A DNA stretch of 56,656 nucleotides from a virus. Location of the stretch: positions 1 through 56,656 of IMG/VR virus record IMGVR_UViG_3300031552_000005; one strand, given 5' to 3'. The position numbers were made by a program, and so were the translations under genes. Positions 55,664-56,656 of the stretch are shown here, piece after piece (the stretch's first letter is position 1; each line of letters starts with the position of its first letter). The notes under the pieces are model-generated. The model saw only the letters and a list, made by a program, of their open reading frames with translations, made no database searches and was not told where the DNA came from.

Positions 55664-56656
55664 TTATTCACCCATTAACATAGTTATATATTTAATATCA
55701 TCATTTTGAAAAACTATCATAGTATCTGAAATAAAAGTTTTAAACTCATTACTAAAATCTGATTTTAAAAAATCTAATAAATAAGTATGATTTATTCCGA
55801 ACTTAATATTTTCTACTTCATTTTCTTTATCTAATTTTGTTTTTACATTTATTCCTACATAATTACTACTTGTAATTTTAATATCATTCTTTTCAATTTC
55901 AATTATTAATGTCACATTTTCATTACTATCTAAAATTGAAGTATTAATGTTTATATCTTCAATATTCAACTTATCTAAAAAATGTATCTCTTTTCCATTC
56001 TGTATTTCTATTCGTTGATAATCTGGGAATTTACTTTCAGTTATAAAAGTAAAATAAATAATAGTATTATCTGCTAAGAAATAAATTGTATTTTCTTTTA
56101 TACAATACTTTTGAATATCATATTTTAATAATAAACTTATTTGTAATTGCTTTAAAAAGAACTTTAAAAAATCTTTTTGCAAATTATAAATTATTAAACA
56201 CTCCCCGTCTGTTGATACTATTTTATCATTGTCAATAAAAATAATAGGATTAAAACGTCTATTATTCTTATCTAATATAGCACTTGTAAACTTTATGCCT
56301 TTGATAAAATTATCAGGTAAATCTTGCCATTCAAAAGTATTATTAAAATCAAACTCAGATTTAATCTCTTGTTTAGGTAATTCAATTTCTGTTTTTGCAG
56401 TTATAATTTTTATAGTTTCTTCAATTTGTAATTCAATTTCATTATCTTTTAATTTTGATAATAAAAGAATTAACTCATTTAAAGGTAAACTAAAATTTTC
56501 TTTTAAACTTTTTTCAAAAAATTCTGAATAAATCATTATATCATTATTAGTTTGATAAATGATATTATTCTTAAAATTTACTTGATTAGTTTCAATTTTG
56601 CTTGTATTACTTTGCATACCTTGTAATACTTTTAATAATTCTTTTCTGTCAATTCT
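55664..56656 (-). CDS. dnaN: DNA sliding clamp (beta clamp-like), N-terminus outside window
   Basis: The frame stays open to the window edge, adding at least RIDRKELLKVLQG before the Met at 56,617, typical of clamp starts, so the N-terminus is outside. VSTDGECLIIYN, then TESKFPDYQRIEI (FPxYxR motif of the clamp) and a last strand KYITMLMGE match phage beta-clamp-like proteins. It forms the ring that holds the polymerase on DNA; the loader is at 48,394-50,220. Sequence identity to bacterial clamps looks low. Confidence 0.82.
   Translation of the reverse strand, partial: RIDRKELLKVLQGMQSNTSKIETNQVNFKNNIIYQTNNDIMIYSEFFEKSLKENFSLPLNELILLLSKLKDNEIELQIEETIKIITAKTEIELPKQEIKSEFDFNNTFEWQDLPDNFIKGIKFTSAILDKNNRRFNPIIFIDNDKIVSTDGECLIIYNLQKDFLKFFLKQLQISLLLKYDIQKYCIKENTIYFLADNTIIYFTFITESKFPDYQRIEIQNGKEIHFLDKLNIEDININTSILDSNENVTLIIEIEKNDIKITSSNYVGINVKTKLDKENEVENIKFGINHTYLLDFLKSDFSNEFKTFISDTMIVFQNDDIKYITMLMGE

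Noticed and set aside
1-56656. Complete circular genome with ends that join
   Set aside because: Joining the right end to the left end puts a stop codon just before the clamp reading frame and gives no start codon, so the ends are not adjacent.
1-56656. Recoded stop codons
   Set aside because: TGA, TAG and TAA all end normal genes (for example ATGA overlaps and the TAG of the tail chaperone), and no gene needs read-through.

Overview
The window is most of the genome of a tailed phage with a contractile tail (myovirus), or an integrated or contig form of one. The DNA is very AT-rich, genes are tightly packed with ATGA or TAATG overlaps, and almost every gene starts after AAGGAG-type ribosome sites. 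Standard bacterial code fits: TGA, TAG and TAA all act as stops. The host is probably a low-GC diderm. This is an inference from an N-terminally anchored coiled-coil protein with an outer-membrane-like C-terminus (spanin-like), a phage-borne lipoprotein and an ankyrin-repeat protein of the kind common in Brachyspira; Fusobacteria or other AT-rich diderms are not excluded. Both window ends cut open reading frames, and helicase, primase and integrase are not seen, so the genome continues outside.

Layout. Positions 1-4,914 are read on the + strand: a protein of unknown function cut at the left edge, a sigma-factor-like protein, a structured tRNA-like RNA, an ankyrin-repeat protein, membrane proteins (one with an N-terminal winged-helix-like part) and a lipoprotein. 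A perfect 30-base palindrome at 4,921-4,950 is the shared terminator. Everything after it is on the - strand and reads from right to left. From the right edge this is: sliding clamp, adenine methyltransferase, a UDG-family A DNA polymerase fusion, a second methyltransferase, a clamp loader carrying an intein, a possible recombination mediator, SSB, a second tRNA-like RNA, a RecA-like recombinase, a PD-(D/E)XK nuclease, an SbcC/Rad50 ATPase split into two separate genes around SbcD, and an HNH homing endonuclease (56,656-39,281). Packaging and head genes follow: small terminase, large terminase with a LAGLIDADG intein, M23 peptidase, portal and Mu F-like protein (38,401-30,730). Next are small accessory and lysis genes, including MazG-like proteins, a nucleotide-sugar-bond enzyme, a lytic transglycosylase, and holin-like and spanin-like proteins (30,700-26,200). 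Last come the virion genes: prohead protease with a nested scaffold, cement protein, major capsid protein, head completion, sheath, tube, frameshifted tail chaperones, tape measure, hub, spike, baseplate and fibre (26,201-5,576).

The parts work together as a nearly self-sufficient replisome and recombination system (clamp, clamp loader, polymerase, SSB, RecA-like, Mre11/Rad50-like) that feeds a Mu/DUF3383-type myovirus assembly line. Regulation visible in sequence includes two families of repeated promoters, intrinsic terminators placed between promoter and gene, a -1 frameshift site, an internal scaffold start, and two inteins that each interrupt the ATP-binding loop of an essential ATPase.

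The least explained items are the pair of tRNA-like RNAs with identical ends and unrelated centres, the Rad50 homologue cut at its zinc hook, and a 95-bp perfect duplication of the polymerase gene end around a small gene.
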